Assembly: GCA_024699855.1 (NCBI GenBank)
Contig: JAMPIQ010000002.1
Coordinates: 12,958,001-13,022,000 of the forward strand
Direction of reading: 5' to 3'
DNA: 64,000 nt
Source of the DNA: Aphelenchoides besseyi
Lineage: Eukaryota; Nematoda; Chromadorea; Rhabditida; Aphelenchoididae
The notes under the pieces were generated by a model. The model did no database searches. It was given only the letters and a program-made list of their open reading frames with translations, and had not been told where the DNA came from. A program made the translations under genes and the position numbers. This document shows, one piece after another, positions 11,812 to 22,300 of the stretch (the first letter of the stretch is position 1; every line of letters begins with the position of its first letter).

Positions 11812-12430
11812 TTAATGAAGACAATCTCTGGACTCGTCCTCCAATTCGACTTCCAAATTCACAACACCGAGATCGAACACAGTTTCTGGTGTAGCTCCAC
11901 TGCTGATATACCTAAGAAAATGAGCGATTAGATTGTCATAAAGGCTATTTGACTATTCCTAAACTTACTTGTTCGGAATTTGGATCACCTGGAAATCAAA
12001 AGTCTTTAATGAACTTCTTTATCGACTCACCCATTCTCGTTTGCAGAGCGGAATATGAAGAGCACACTCGTGGTAAATCCGTAGTTCTAAACATACGTTT
12101 GATTATATGATCTATGGCTTGTTTACTTACCAGGATCAATTGGCGTCAGTTCAAGCGTATCACCGTGCAAACTGAACGATCCATCGGAGTCTGTTCGTAC
12201 CTGACCGAGCAAGTCATCCGGATCTTAAAAGTTACAGAATATAATATCTTGGCAGTTCAAATACCTGGTCCATCATCTTGATCAAAAAGTTTTACCAACA
12301 CGTTTTCAGCCGGAACTCCACCGCATGTGAGTTTTCCTGTTGCTGCAACACTTTGACGCCGCCAAGCATATCCATTTTGAACTCCAACTATCAACAAAAT
12401 TAGTAATCCAAAAACTCTTGAATACAACAT
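11812..12430 (-). CDS. transthyretin-like secreted protein 2
   Basis: The frame starts at ATG 12430 with a signal peptide (MLYSRVFGLLILLIVGVQNG). It continues through about five short introns with the TTR-like signature: TGKLTCGGVPAENVLVKLFD, DPDDLLGQVRTDSDGSF, TPIDPELRIYHECA, and a C-terminal segment with ELEDESRDCLH before TAA at 11812. An intron splits the DPDD motif at the same general place as in its neighbours, which supports tandem duplication. All splice sites are canonical. TTR-like proteins are small extracellular proteins with two conserved cysteines. No ligand can be inferred from the sequence. The gene lies head to tail with a paralogue on each side, all on the minus strand. Confidence 0.93.
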
Positions 12431-13057
12431 CTTTATCTAAAGGTAAGTTGGTTGTAAATTAGAAGAAACTGATTCGCGTTTGTGGTTGATTTCTAGTGAA
12501 ACGAATACTCGAAAAGTTTTTTGGCTTAAATGCATGTTGATAACAACGCAAATGGACATTGGCTCTAAAGATTAGATTGCGCAACAGGTCACGTGCTTAC
12601 AAAAGATCAATCCAAAAGCACAACCCAAAATAACAGCTATTGAATAGGCTTGTCGTGAGAAACAAAAGAATATATACATCTGAAATATAAGGAACTAACA
12701 GTTTTATTGAGATGAGAACTAAAACAAATGCCACTTGGTCTCAAAGCATCAGGTTGTTGTTTTTCGTAAGCAACCGCGACGCTTTTAAATGATAAGAACA
12801 AGTCACTGGACTACGTGCACGTTTAGAGTCTAATTAGAAAAGAAAAGTTCGAACATCCCTGTTGATTCATACTCTACGGATTTCAATAAGAGTACTTGAG
12901 GATTAGTCATAGTGGATCAAAGTACATGGAATAAAAGTAACACAAAAATAGAAATGATAGACGAGTGTAATGAAATAGATTGGTTGTTTGGTGTTTGAAT
13001 TGCGATCACTTCCGTCTTCGTATATTTCGATACACGTTCTTTGACTGATTCTTTTAG
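12431..13057. other. spacer between TTR-like genes 2 and 3
   Basis: The spacer should hold the promoter of gene 2 and the 3' UTR of gene 3. It is A+T-rich, with no open frame of note and no recognised RNA gene. Confidence 0.45.
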
Positions 13058-13702
13058 TCAATGGACACAATCATGGTCCTCTGAAATCATGCAGAATACT
13101 TAATAGTATCTTCATATATTGATTAGTAACTTCACGTAACCGATTTCTGTATGTTCTTAAAAATTACCTCCTTCCAATTCGACTTCCAAGTTTAGATCCC
13201 CAATGTCGAAAGTCTTTTTTGGTGTAGCTCCTGGAGTGATATAAAGCTCCGGAATTGTAATTGTCCATCTCCTGACAAACACAATAAGGTAGTTCCTCGT
13301 TTTGAAATTACCGTGGACATGGATGAACTGAAGCACAGGAATGATAGATTTTTAATTGAGGATCAATCGTGCTCAATTCCTTCTCATCACCGCTGAGGAA
13401 AAAAGTGCCGTCTTCTTTTGTGTAACCAGCATCCAACTACAATTCAAATTGAGCTGATTTCTACCAACGACTTTTCCTTACTTCATCGTCCGGATCCAAT
13501 GAAGTGTCTTTGTCCTACAAGTAGCTTTATCGCTTTCTTACGATCATTTTCCCACCATTAACTTGACTCGAACTGCTGCTGCTGGTCGTGCTCCACAATG
13601 CAATCGTCCTTTCACGGCTACCGATTGTTTTCGCATTGCACTAGCAAATGATATGGTCATCAGAAGCAAACAAACGACGACAATCCAACTGCCGCTTCGC
13701 AT
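13058..13702 (-). CDS. transthyretin-like secreted protein 3
   Basis: The ATG at 13702 opens a signal-peptide segment (MRSGSWIVVVCLLLMTISFA) followed by the TTR-like domain: KGRLHCGARPAAAVRVKL, LDPDDELDAGYTKEDGTF, STIDPQLKIYHSCA, GATPKKTFDIGDLNLEVEL and the terminal DHDCVH. About five introns with GT donors and AG acceptors interrupt it, one removing 42 bases just after the VKLM codons. The nucleotide sequence has diverged from genes 1 and 2, so the duplication is not recent. Together the three form a tandem array of the nematode-expanded family, which is probably secreted. The specific role is unknown. Confidence 0.93.
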
Positions 13703-13986
13703 TTTCGTAAAAGTGATTGAAATCGAAACTCTAAAAATGATTGCTTACATTGAAATCTTTACACGTTTATTATATCAAAACTAATCGTTGGCCGATGGCT
13801 CGAAAATCCTTTCGACACATCGATTCAACCACACGATCAATGTCAACAACAGAAAACGTTTTTACTTTGTGTTTTATTGTCTAAACGAAAACATCTAGTT
13901 CTATTCTAAGTTAAAAATAAAAAGCAAAGGTGACCATTAAGACCGAATGTGGAACATGTGTCTATGCCATTTGATTTGGACTTTGA

Positions 13987-15637
13987 TCACTTCAATCCAA
14001 CGAATTGCTGAAATTTCATGCCAATCTCCGATTTGACGTATGCTCCTCGTAGTAGTTCGCAGAGAAAGAAAACAAGTCCGATGCTTAATCCGCTGGCAAG
14101 CAAAATAAATGGGCCACGAAGAGTCGAGAATGTCAGTTCGAAAAAATGGTCGTTTCCGAACTCCGAGCAGGAACCATTGTACGACTGACTCATGTACATA
14201 CTGTACGCTCGAGACCATTTTTTAATGAAACCAAATTCGTTCAATCGAAGAATTCTAAATTACATTGTGACATCGACACTCACTCGCACTTACATTTTAT
14301 CCAATGGACGAATGTACTTCGAATCGGACGCAACCGCCAAACCCATGAAGGCAGGCAAAATACCTTAATAGCTTATAATATAAAAAGGATCTGATGAAAC
14401 TTTTTGACAACACTACTCTCTAAAATATGTTGCTGTTTACCTTCTGGAACGACTCGAAGTCTGCAGTCTCTATTGGAAACCACTTGCAGTGTATCCAAAG
14501 CACTCAAAAAGAAGTAGTTAGGATTTTCTTTCACCAATTCGATTCCATCTTCAATTGTTTCTGCATAAATGATTGCACTGTTTTCGTTGGCTTTACGCCA
14601 CAATCGTTGGATGTTTGGTAAAACCGATTTCTAAGCAAAGCTGTTGGTTGCTGCTTACGATAAACTCACTCGTAGCATTTCGGTTCGACCCGAATTTCGA
14701 TTCAAAACCAACTTGTATTGATGAGAAGACTCGAATGCATCAACCACGCTTTTAAAGTCTAAAATTTGTTTGATAAACGTCTCAAAGTGAGACATTACTT
14801 TTAAATGGCACAATTTCCTGTTCATAGTACGGAAAGAAAAGTGATTTTACCATATAAATGACAAAGAAGATGAAACTCGCTTGATACCACGTCATGATCA
14901 GCAATCGCTCTGCACTCAACGTCCCTTTGAAGTTTACGGCTAAAAAGCTTTTGTTTGAACGAATCTTGATTCTTCATACGCACAATGTCGACAAAGAGCA
15001 GAGAATAACATCAGACAGTGGTTGAGGATTGTGCGATCGAAAATGGACCAATCCAATTTCTCTTTCTTTGAGTAAAATGTCGCAACGCGTAAAATGAATG
15101 CCGAGAAAACCAACGACAACAACAGAATTAACCATATCTAATGTAATCATAAGTTAAATTTGAAATGTCAAGAACCACCTGATAGGGGAATGGTGTGAAC
15201 GAGATTTTCTGTTGTTGAAAAAAATGTCTAGTTGACATCTGATAGAGTAGACCGGTTTCTTCGAATTGAAACGGGAACGTGAAAGTTGTATTCGCTTGAA
15301 TATGATGCTCCATAACTGTCGCTCCAACGATGATTTCTGCCTGAAAAGAAAACGATTAGAGACACGAACAGTGGCTTACAGTAGTGCCCAATTTCTTGAA
15401 AGCTTCGTCCCATCGTTCATCAGAGTTCATGTCTACAGTTTCGACGTTGTATGTCAAATTAAAATGTTCGGCTAACATCCTTAGAATCTGCCAACAAATA
15501 CCCGGTCCATAGCCGATTTGGTTCTCATATTCGTACGATGCGTTGACATAATTAACGAATGGTGGAAGTATTTCAGGTACCACAAGAACGACGGTCTTGT
15601 TTTTATACTCTTCATAATCATCTTCATTGTAAGACAT
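13987..15637 (-). CDS. ionotropic receptor (iGluR superfamily, no amino-terminal domain)
   Basis: Nine exons (15637-15380, 15340-15179, 15137-14984, 14939-14851, 14817-14799, 14758-14670, 14630-14441, 14363-14294, 14254-13987) total 1299 bases, 432 residues. The predicted protein starts with MSYNEDDYEEYKNK and goes straight into the ligand-binding domain (TVVLVVPEILPPFVNYVN, then GYGPGICWQILRMLAEHF). First membrane segment: IWLILLLSLVFSAFILRV. The pore region and M3 (LNHCLMLFSALCRH, then LSAERLLIMTWYQASFIFF) lack the canonical SYTANLAAF motif. The second ligand-binding half follows, and the last membrane segment is GPFILLASGLSIGLVFFL. There is no ~400-residue amino-terminal domain, the arrangement of the ionotropic receptor (IR) group known in insects and in a few C. 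elegans genes. Expected location is the sensory-neuron membrane as a cation channel. No signal peptide is seen, so an upstream exon may be missing. Confidence 0.88.
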
Positions 15638-16247
15638 TGATTAAAAAGGAAGAAAAAGTTCGAACAAAAACACCTTGCTTTCAAAGTGGTTTCGTGTTTA
15701 TGCACTTGGTATTTAAGGTTGTTTATTTGAGTTCTATGGGTATAATCTTGTTATTAATTCATGATTACATGCTGCTTAAATCTGGCAGATCGAATTACAG
15801 TTGGTCTTGAATAGTTCATCAACAATCATTCTACAATAGCGTCCTTTATCGACAGAAATCTACGAACGTTTGAGTTCAGTAAACGAGCAACAATCGACAA
15901 TCGTCAGAAGCCAGACAATTGAAATCACGTGTAAACGCGGAAATTTGTCGTTCCTCAGAAAGCTCGTTGTTAGATTCAGACGGTGGTAATTGAAAAGAAA
16001 AAAATCGAAAAGAAATTGTAGTCTTCGCATTCAGAATGTTGCACTTCTGAAATATATCAATTAAAGTAAATGAACCCGCAGCGGCGTTGTTCCTTGACAT
16101 TTTTTACAAAACGTTAACACGCGATTGCGATTACGAAAACGACTGTTGGCTTTCCCGTTACCTGACTGGAGTCATTTCTTAATGCAACTTTCAAACTGTT
16201 TACTCCCGCACTCAATTCCACAACAAGAGTTTTGAATAAGTTCGAAG
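15638..16247. other. divergent intergenic region between ionotropic receptor and GPCR
   Basis: The two flanking genes are transcribed away from each other, so this spacer carries both promoters. Only short chance frames were seen. Confidence 0.45.
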
Positions 16248-18138
16248 ATGGACATAAGCAGCTCGTCTCCGATTGTCAAATTTACGATTGTTATCTTCCC
16301 GATTCAGTTCCTTTTATTTGTTATCCTCTGCTTTGTTTCCCTCGTCTTCTACAGTCGTGGCTATTGCAACAGGAATCGGTGAGTGAAATGCGCAAATGAG
16401 TGGATGACCGTGCACTCGAATCAGCGTTGTTATGTACCGTTAAAAGCGTATTGTCCCTTTTTGTGTATCAATCTTTTTGGAGCACAGATCTACAATAATC
16501 GATGAGTTTATCTTTTTGGAAAGAACTTCGACTGTGTACTTCGCGACATTTGAACGTGAACTTTCTGGATTTCGGTGCTTTTTTCGAGCGTTTATGTTGA
16601 GGGCGATTCGAAGTGTCAAAATTAGAGGATATCACGCGATCAACTAAATTTTAATTCCTGCAAGATTAAGTTCAGAAAAGTTTATATGAACTTTGTGCAC
16701 GCCATGAAACATTTTCTTGAGATCAAAGGCTAATCTTAATTGTTTTTTTATTGCAGACGTCTACGTGTTTACATGACTGCTATTGCTATCGCTGATTTCA
16801 TAATCTTCTTAATGCTCTCGTTGATTATGGCCAGTCGTTCGAAATACTTTATGGGTTAGTTAAGACACGTAAAACTTTTCATTGGATTCTATTAGGTGCC
16901 AATAAAGAGAATCGTACTTCGTATTTCTTCTTTTTTGTACACGCAAAAACGTGGATAACTTTCGTTAGCAACTTTGCCTCCGCATCGAGCACATGGTAAG
17001 TTTGGAGGGTAAACAGGAAGTAGCAATTGATTGCAGGATTCTGACGATGATGCTCTTTGATCACTTGTTGGGCATAAAGAAACCGTTTGCTAAACATCTT
17101 CAGGAGACTTCGTTGTTCACTGTTTATGTTTCCATATTTCTCTCTGTTTTATGCTCGTTTATCGTCACAAGTTACAATATTTTTGCGTTTAGAGTAGAAA
17201 AAAAAGTAAGTGATAACAAGCTCTATTGTAGTCATTGATTTTAAGGATGAAACCTATAGAATGATACCCAACAGTAAAAGCTTCTTCAGCGTGTTCTCGT
17301 TTATAAACATTTTATTCAACTACGTTATTCCAACTCTTGCGATGTTTATGTACGTGTTTCTAATTGGTTTTCATATTTACAAATCGCAAAAAGTACCTAC
17401 AAAGTTTTCTTCTATTTTCCAACATTTACTTTCAGGTCTTCAGTAATCGAAACGAGGTCACTCACACAGCCACGCGCTCTGTGAGTACTGATGGACTACG
17501 AGTCCACAGAGGAAGGTAAATATCCTAAACTTGTTTCAACTAATTAGAAATACATTTATAGAAGAGCGGACGGTAGAAACAAAGTCAAAATCGTACCAAA
17601 GATGTTGTTTGGAATGGCTGGCAATTATTTGATTACGAATCTGCCTTCCGCGATTGTTGTCATTAGATTTTACATCATTCAGTATGGTCAAATTTACTCC
17701 GATGCTTCTTCGAAACTTGACTTCGAATTGTTTTTCATTTCAAATTCCTGTTTTCTGTTTGGAAAAATCTTCTTTCATGTGATCGTTATTGTTAGGTAAC
17801 TCAGAGTTCCGCACAACGTGTTGTTCTAATCGAACTTTACATTTAGCAATGCACCGAAACTTATCCACGTACTCAAATGTCTGTTCACAAACCAAAACGA
17901 ACCGAGCTGTCAACTGAAGGAAAGTGCTCATAGTGATCAACGACGTCCATCTTCCAAGACTTCTACCTATTCGACGGCATCGACGGACAAACTCAAAGAG
18001 GTCAGAAGGACATTGTCGAACACAACAACTACGAAGACACGATGCCCGCAAACATCCCAGGATATCGAACTCCAAGAAGTTCGGCCTTTACGTTGCCACT
18101 CAACGAAAATACGCGGAAAACATTCTTTGATAGTTTGA
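16248..18138 (+). CDS. divergent class A (rhodopsin-like) GPCR
   Basis: Eight exons (16248-16378, 16757-16854, 16896-16995, 17037-17205, 17246-17392, 17436-17515, 17562-17795, 17847-18138) total 1251 bases, 416 residues, with seven predicted membrane segments. First: VKFTIVIFPIQFLLFVILC. Second: IADFIIFLMLSLIMA. Later: SIFLSVLCSFIVTSY, NILFNYVIPTLAMFMYVFL, KMLFGMAGNYLITNLPSAIV and CFLFGKIFFHVIVI. The usual DRY is replaced by DHL (MMLFDHLLGIKKPF), and the NPxxY region by NAPKLI. The C-terminal tail is rich in Ser and Thr and could be phosphorylated. The organisation resembles nematode peptide or orphan receptors. No ligand can be assigned. The first intron is long (378 bases) compared with the others. 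Confidence 0.85.
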
Positions 18139-18742
18139 TTTAAAATAAAATAAGACCACCGGGATCTCTGTTTGTTGAATACGAGTTTATCGTTTGATAA
18201 CGGAAAATATGATTCGTTTTTTCATCGTGTGAATTTCAAACAACAATTTAAGCTGTGGCTGATAGACGTGGAGTCAAAGTAGAACAGTCGATTGCGTTGG
18301 TTGTTCGCGTTCTATGCAACGCCGACCGACAGCGTTCATTTTTTATTCCTGATGACGATCTGTGAGTTTCGCACTCTTTTTCACACGTTTCGGTTGCTGT
18401 CAATAAGTCGTGTAGTGATTGATAATCCTCACTGAACGACACAAACGACCACTTCTTGATGATTACTTTTCAATTTGTTTCCGTGTTTAAGAGCTCTCAG
18501 ATTGTGCACTTTGTTTCATCAAACAGGCTTAGTAGAACAGTCACATCTGCTCCCTTTTATTTTCCTAAAAGCCACCAGTATTTCGTCGATTGTTCGCACC
18601 AGGACATTGAATTTTCAGTGCGGTCAAATGACTTGAGGTCAAACAGCTTTTGTTAAACCGCTCATTAGTTCTCTTGCCAATTCGATCTTATTTTCCAATA
18701 ACAGTCGTTCACACACTTGTTGTTTTCAGACGCGCTATTAGG
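18139..18742. other. intergenic between GPCR and cytidine deaminase
   Basis: This spacer holds the GPCR 3' UTR and the cytidine deaminase promoter. A minus-strand frame (18248-18442) starts with a non-ATG codon and has no domain. I see no gene. Confidence 0.45.
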
Positions 18743-19266
18743 ATGAACAAGCAGGAAACCGATTTGATTGTTGAAAAGGCTCTTTCGGCGTTTAGACACT
18801 CATATTGTCCGTATAGCAACTTTCCGGTTGCTTCAGCAGTTCTTACTCAAGATGGCCACGTTTTTGTTGGAGGTAATTCTCGCATGTTTACTTTTAATTA
18901 CTCTCCAATGTTCAGTTAACGTCGAGAATGCGTCATATGGCGGAACTATTTGTGCGGAACGAAGTGCGATCGTGAGTGCCGTGAGTAATGGACATCGTAA
19001 TTTCAAGGGAATCGTTGTCATAACCAAATTGCCGGGGGGTGGAGCACCTTGCGGTCTTTGTCGGCAATTTCTTGTCGAGTTCGGAGACATGGAGGTAAAT
19101 TCATTTCGCACAGGAACAACCGATTGACTAATTTCAGATCTTTTTTGCTACTCCTGATGGTCAAATCAAAAAGAAGACAACATGTTTCGAACTTCTTCCA
19201 ATGCACTTCGGACCTCAATCGTTGGCCGAACATCGCGAAAACTCGACCAATCTGTCCAGCATTTGA
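18743..19266 (+). CDS. cytidine deaminase
   Basis: Three exons (18743-18872, 18916-19094, 19138-19266) give 438 bases, 145 residues, the usual size for the tetrameric cytidine deaminase. The enzyme converts cytidine and deoxycytidine to uridine and deoxyuridine in pyrimidine salvage. The zinc-binding and catalytic motifs are intact: ICAERSAIVSAV (C-A-E) and GGGAPCGLCRQFLVEFG (PCxxC). YCPYSNFPVASAV near the N-terminus and the VNVENASYGGTICAE block are family hallmarks. The start ATG is the only one that gives the full N-terminal helix. Introns are 43 bases each. Identification is very secure; it is not an RNA-editing APOBEC-type enzyme. Confidence 0.97.
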
Positions 19267-19304
19267 AGATGACAAAGTGCTTTACGTTTTTACGATTTAA
19301 TTCC

Positions 19305-19310
19305 AATAAA
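19305..19310 (+). terminator. polyadenylation signal AATAAA for cytidine deaminase
   Basis: AATAAA lies 39 bases after the stop codon. The TRPM gene ends about 25 bases further on the opposite strand, so the two transcripts converge and probably overlap at their 3' ends. Confidence 0.6.
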
Positions 19311-19335
19311 TAATTTAAAGTTAGTGTACAAGGTT

Positions 19336-22300
19336 TCACATTGAAATGTTAAAGATATGCGCCGATTTCCGAACGAATTCGTTGAAATCAGGTGAAAGTC
19401 TCGTCTCACTAATTAATTTCCACGTATAACCCTCGACCGTGTGTGTTACTGGTTTTCTGAAATACATTCGACACGCGAACTAAAATACTTTTGATGTTGA
19501 ACTCACTCCAAATAAATGGACCAAATATCCGCTTCGGTCCACGCATTGTCGGTGTCAGAAGATGACGAAAGTGGTGAAATACACACGTGTGCAATATTGT
19601 TTTCCACCTGACCAGCGGGCATATGGCTTCGAATGGCAAATCGTTGAATGTCGGCGTCGGGTACGTGCAATTGAGTGAGAATTTCGCTCAGAAATTCGTC
19701 CGATCTTAGCGCTCCGTGTTTCCATTTCTTCGGCAGTTCATTCTTGGAGTTCAATAACAAGCTCTGAAAACAATTACAAACGGTTATCATCATTTATGTT
19801 CACACTACCGTTTGGTTATCCTTCTGATTGGCGAAAATCACGTAGTAAAAGATCATGTTCGATCCGTACTTCGCATAAGAACCTCTGCCGGACAAACCTG
19901 TTCGACCGAACGGATTCAATGGCAATCCATCAGAAGACAGAAGCCGAGATTTGTTCGGATTGTTCGAAATGTGCCAATTGAGTTTCAACTGTCGCCAGTA
20001 CTTAGCTACTTCGCTTACATTCTAAATCACAAACAATAAGATGATTAGAGTGTTTTAGCCATCAAGTTACATCTTCAACATTTCGTTGTATATCTTCGGA
20101 AAACTTCTCCACTGGTTGAGAATAAGAAGCGGGAGCATAATCGGAAATCAAAAACGTCCACTTGGTTTCGCCAAACACTTTCAGTCGATGGTGTGGATCG
20201 TTTTCGATTGTCTTCCATCGCTTTTCTCTCTTTTTCGACGTCTGTTCAAAATTGTTGGTTATAACAAGCAATTGCAGTTTTTCTGTGAGTCGCTTGTCCG
20301 CCCAACTTTGCAAGTTAAGTTTCCCGTCGAGAGCGGGTTGATGTTTTTGTTTCCACAAGTTTATCGATGATTGACCCCAAAACATCTGTTGGATTTCGAC
20401 TTTGGAAGGAGGGATCTTTAATTGCTATGTCGTTACGTTTCACCAATTACCTTACCGATGGATTGCGATAAACCGCAGGATTCGTGTGCTGGGAATTGTG
20501 CGGAGAACGAGCATCGGGATGATCGGTAGCGAGATTGGTTACTTGTGCAAAAAGTCCCGAAATACATCCGGTCATTCGACGGCAACCAACACAAAAGAAA
20601 AACAATAGGGTAAACGGCGGAGGTAGAAAAGGTCTCAAACTGAAATGCAGTTGTTGCAACTAAACTCTATCTTATCAAACCTGAAATCCACTGCTAGTGA
20701 GTAGAGTTGATATCTCCAGATGTGATCGGCTTCCTCATCCACTTCTTTAGCTGTTCGAGCAAAAAGCGCAAATAGAATCGGCCAACTGATTAACTTCAAC
20801 ATAACCAAAAACTGATAAATAGTTATGTTTGCCGGAATCCCTTGACTTGCACACCAAGGATTACCGTATCCGCCAATTGCACGACATTGACTGCGATCTT
20901 CGGTGAATGCAAATTTCTTACATTCGCTTGTTTCTTTAAGATTTGTGAGATCGGTTGTAAACAATGACATCCACGTCCAACCAAAAATGTCTTTTGCTAT
21001 GGACGAGTTTGGATTTAGGTCCGGATAAACTACCGCTTTGATTGCAACAATAGAGCTGAAAGCATTGAGCCAATAGTTTAAACTCGTTCTTACCTTGTAA
21101 CTACAAGCGAGATCAAAATAATGTAATAGAAAAAGTCCCGGATGATCATGAGTTTAATTCGAACCATAAACGGTCCCAAGATGTCGCTCATTGGTATATA
21201 GACAAATAAAGTTGAATAGCACTGATAAATCAAAAAATACGTCCAAAGAATTTTCAGAATGTACGCCAATTTAGGCAACTGCAATCATTCGACTGGATGA
21301 TTTCAATTTTGAAACTAACCGATGGATTCCAAAAATTCGGAGCCACTAATCGAAAGATCATAACGCCAATAAGAAAGAATCCGACAAGACAAACATCAAA
21401 AATTCGCCATCGCATCTGCAAACGACTGTAAATATAAAGGTACCGTAAAATTACCTGTTTAGCAGGTGATGTTTGTAAACGAACACTAAGAACCCAAATA
21501 CTTTCGCAGAACCACATCAAACCCCAAGCCCAAACAATTAGTTCGAAAACTTCGTTCAGACAACCGGGCATTATGAGCTAAAATTATCAAGTACTGTATA
21601 GTTTTTGGGCAACAAACCATATAAGCAAAAAATGTCAAATACAATAAACGAAATACCAACGACAACCAATACTTGACGATTGGCGTAGTATAGAACATAA
21701 CAAAGTCTCGGAAGTTAGCTTGTCGACTGCGTATCTGACTAACTTTGCGACTATGCAACGGCGACGGAGTTGGTCGATAGAAACGAGTTTCCATTTGTCC
21801 ATGCAATAAACTCGACTCTGCATCCTCAATCGGCAACATCGATTGGAATCCTCCTCCAGGCATACTGTCCATTGAAAGAACACCACCACCAACAGTACTT
21901 GCTGCATCATTTCCTTCAGGAAACTCGGGAATCGGTTGTTGCTGATCGAATGGTGCAAATGGTGTCACTTCGCCTAAACAACACGGGGTTTCTATCACTT
22001 GCTTCAAACTTACGTGTACTTGAACCTAAAAAGTCATCACGAAAATAAGCACTTCGTCCTGATTGGGCACTAAAATTTATTTTTCATATTTCGATTTGTT
22101 TCGCTTTCTAACCTGTAGGTCGACATTGCACCAAAAGTTCTCTTGGGTTGACGTCCAATTTCCAGAATTGTCACTGTTGGACTGATCGAACGTCGAACAC
22201 CACGTAAACGCCTATGAATTGCGATTGGCCTTTTTGAAACCCACCAACGAATTGGAACTACGAAGACTGAGCATATGATTATCTTCAACCAATTAGACAA

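Noticed and set aside
14901..15122. Premature stop in the ionotropic receptor after SRFVQTKAF
   Set aside because: A 44-base intron from GTGCGT (14983) to TTTTAG (14940) removes it and keeps the frame through the pore region.
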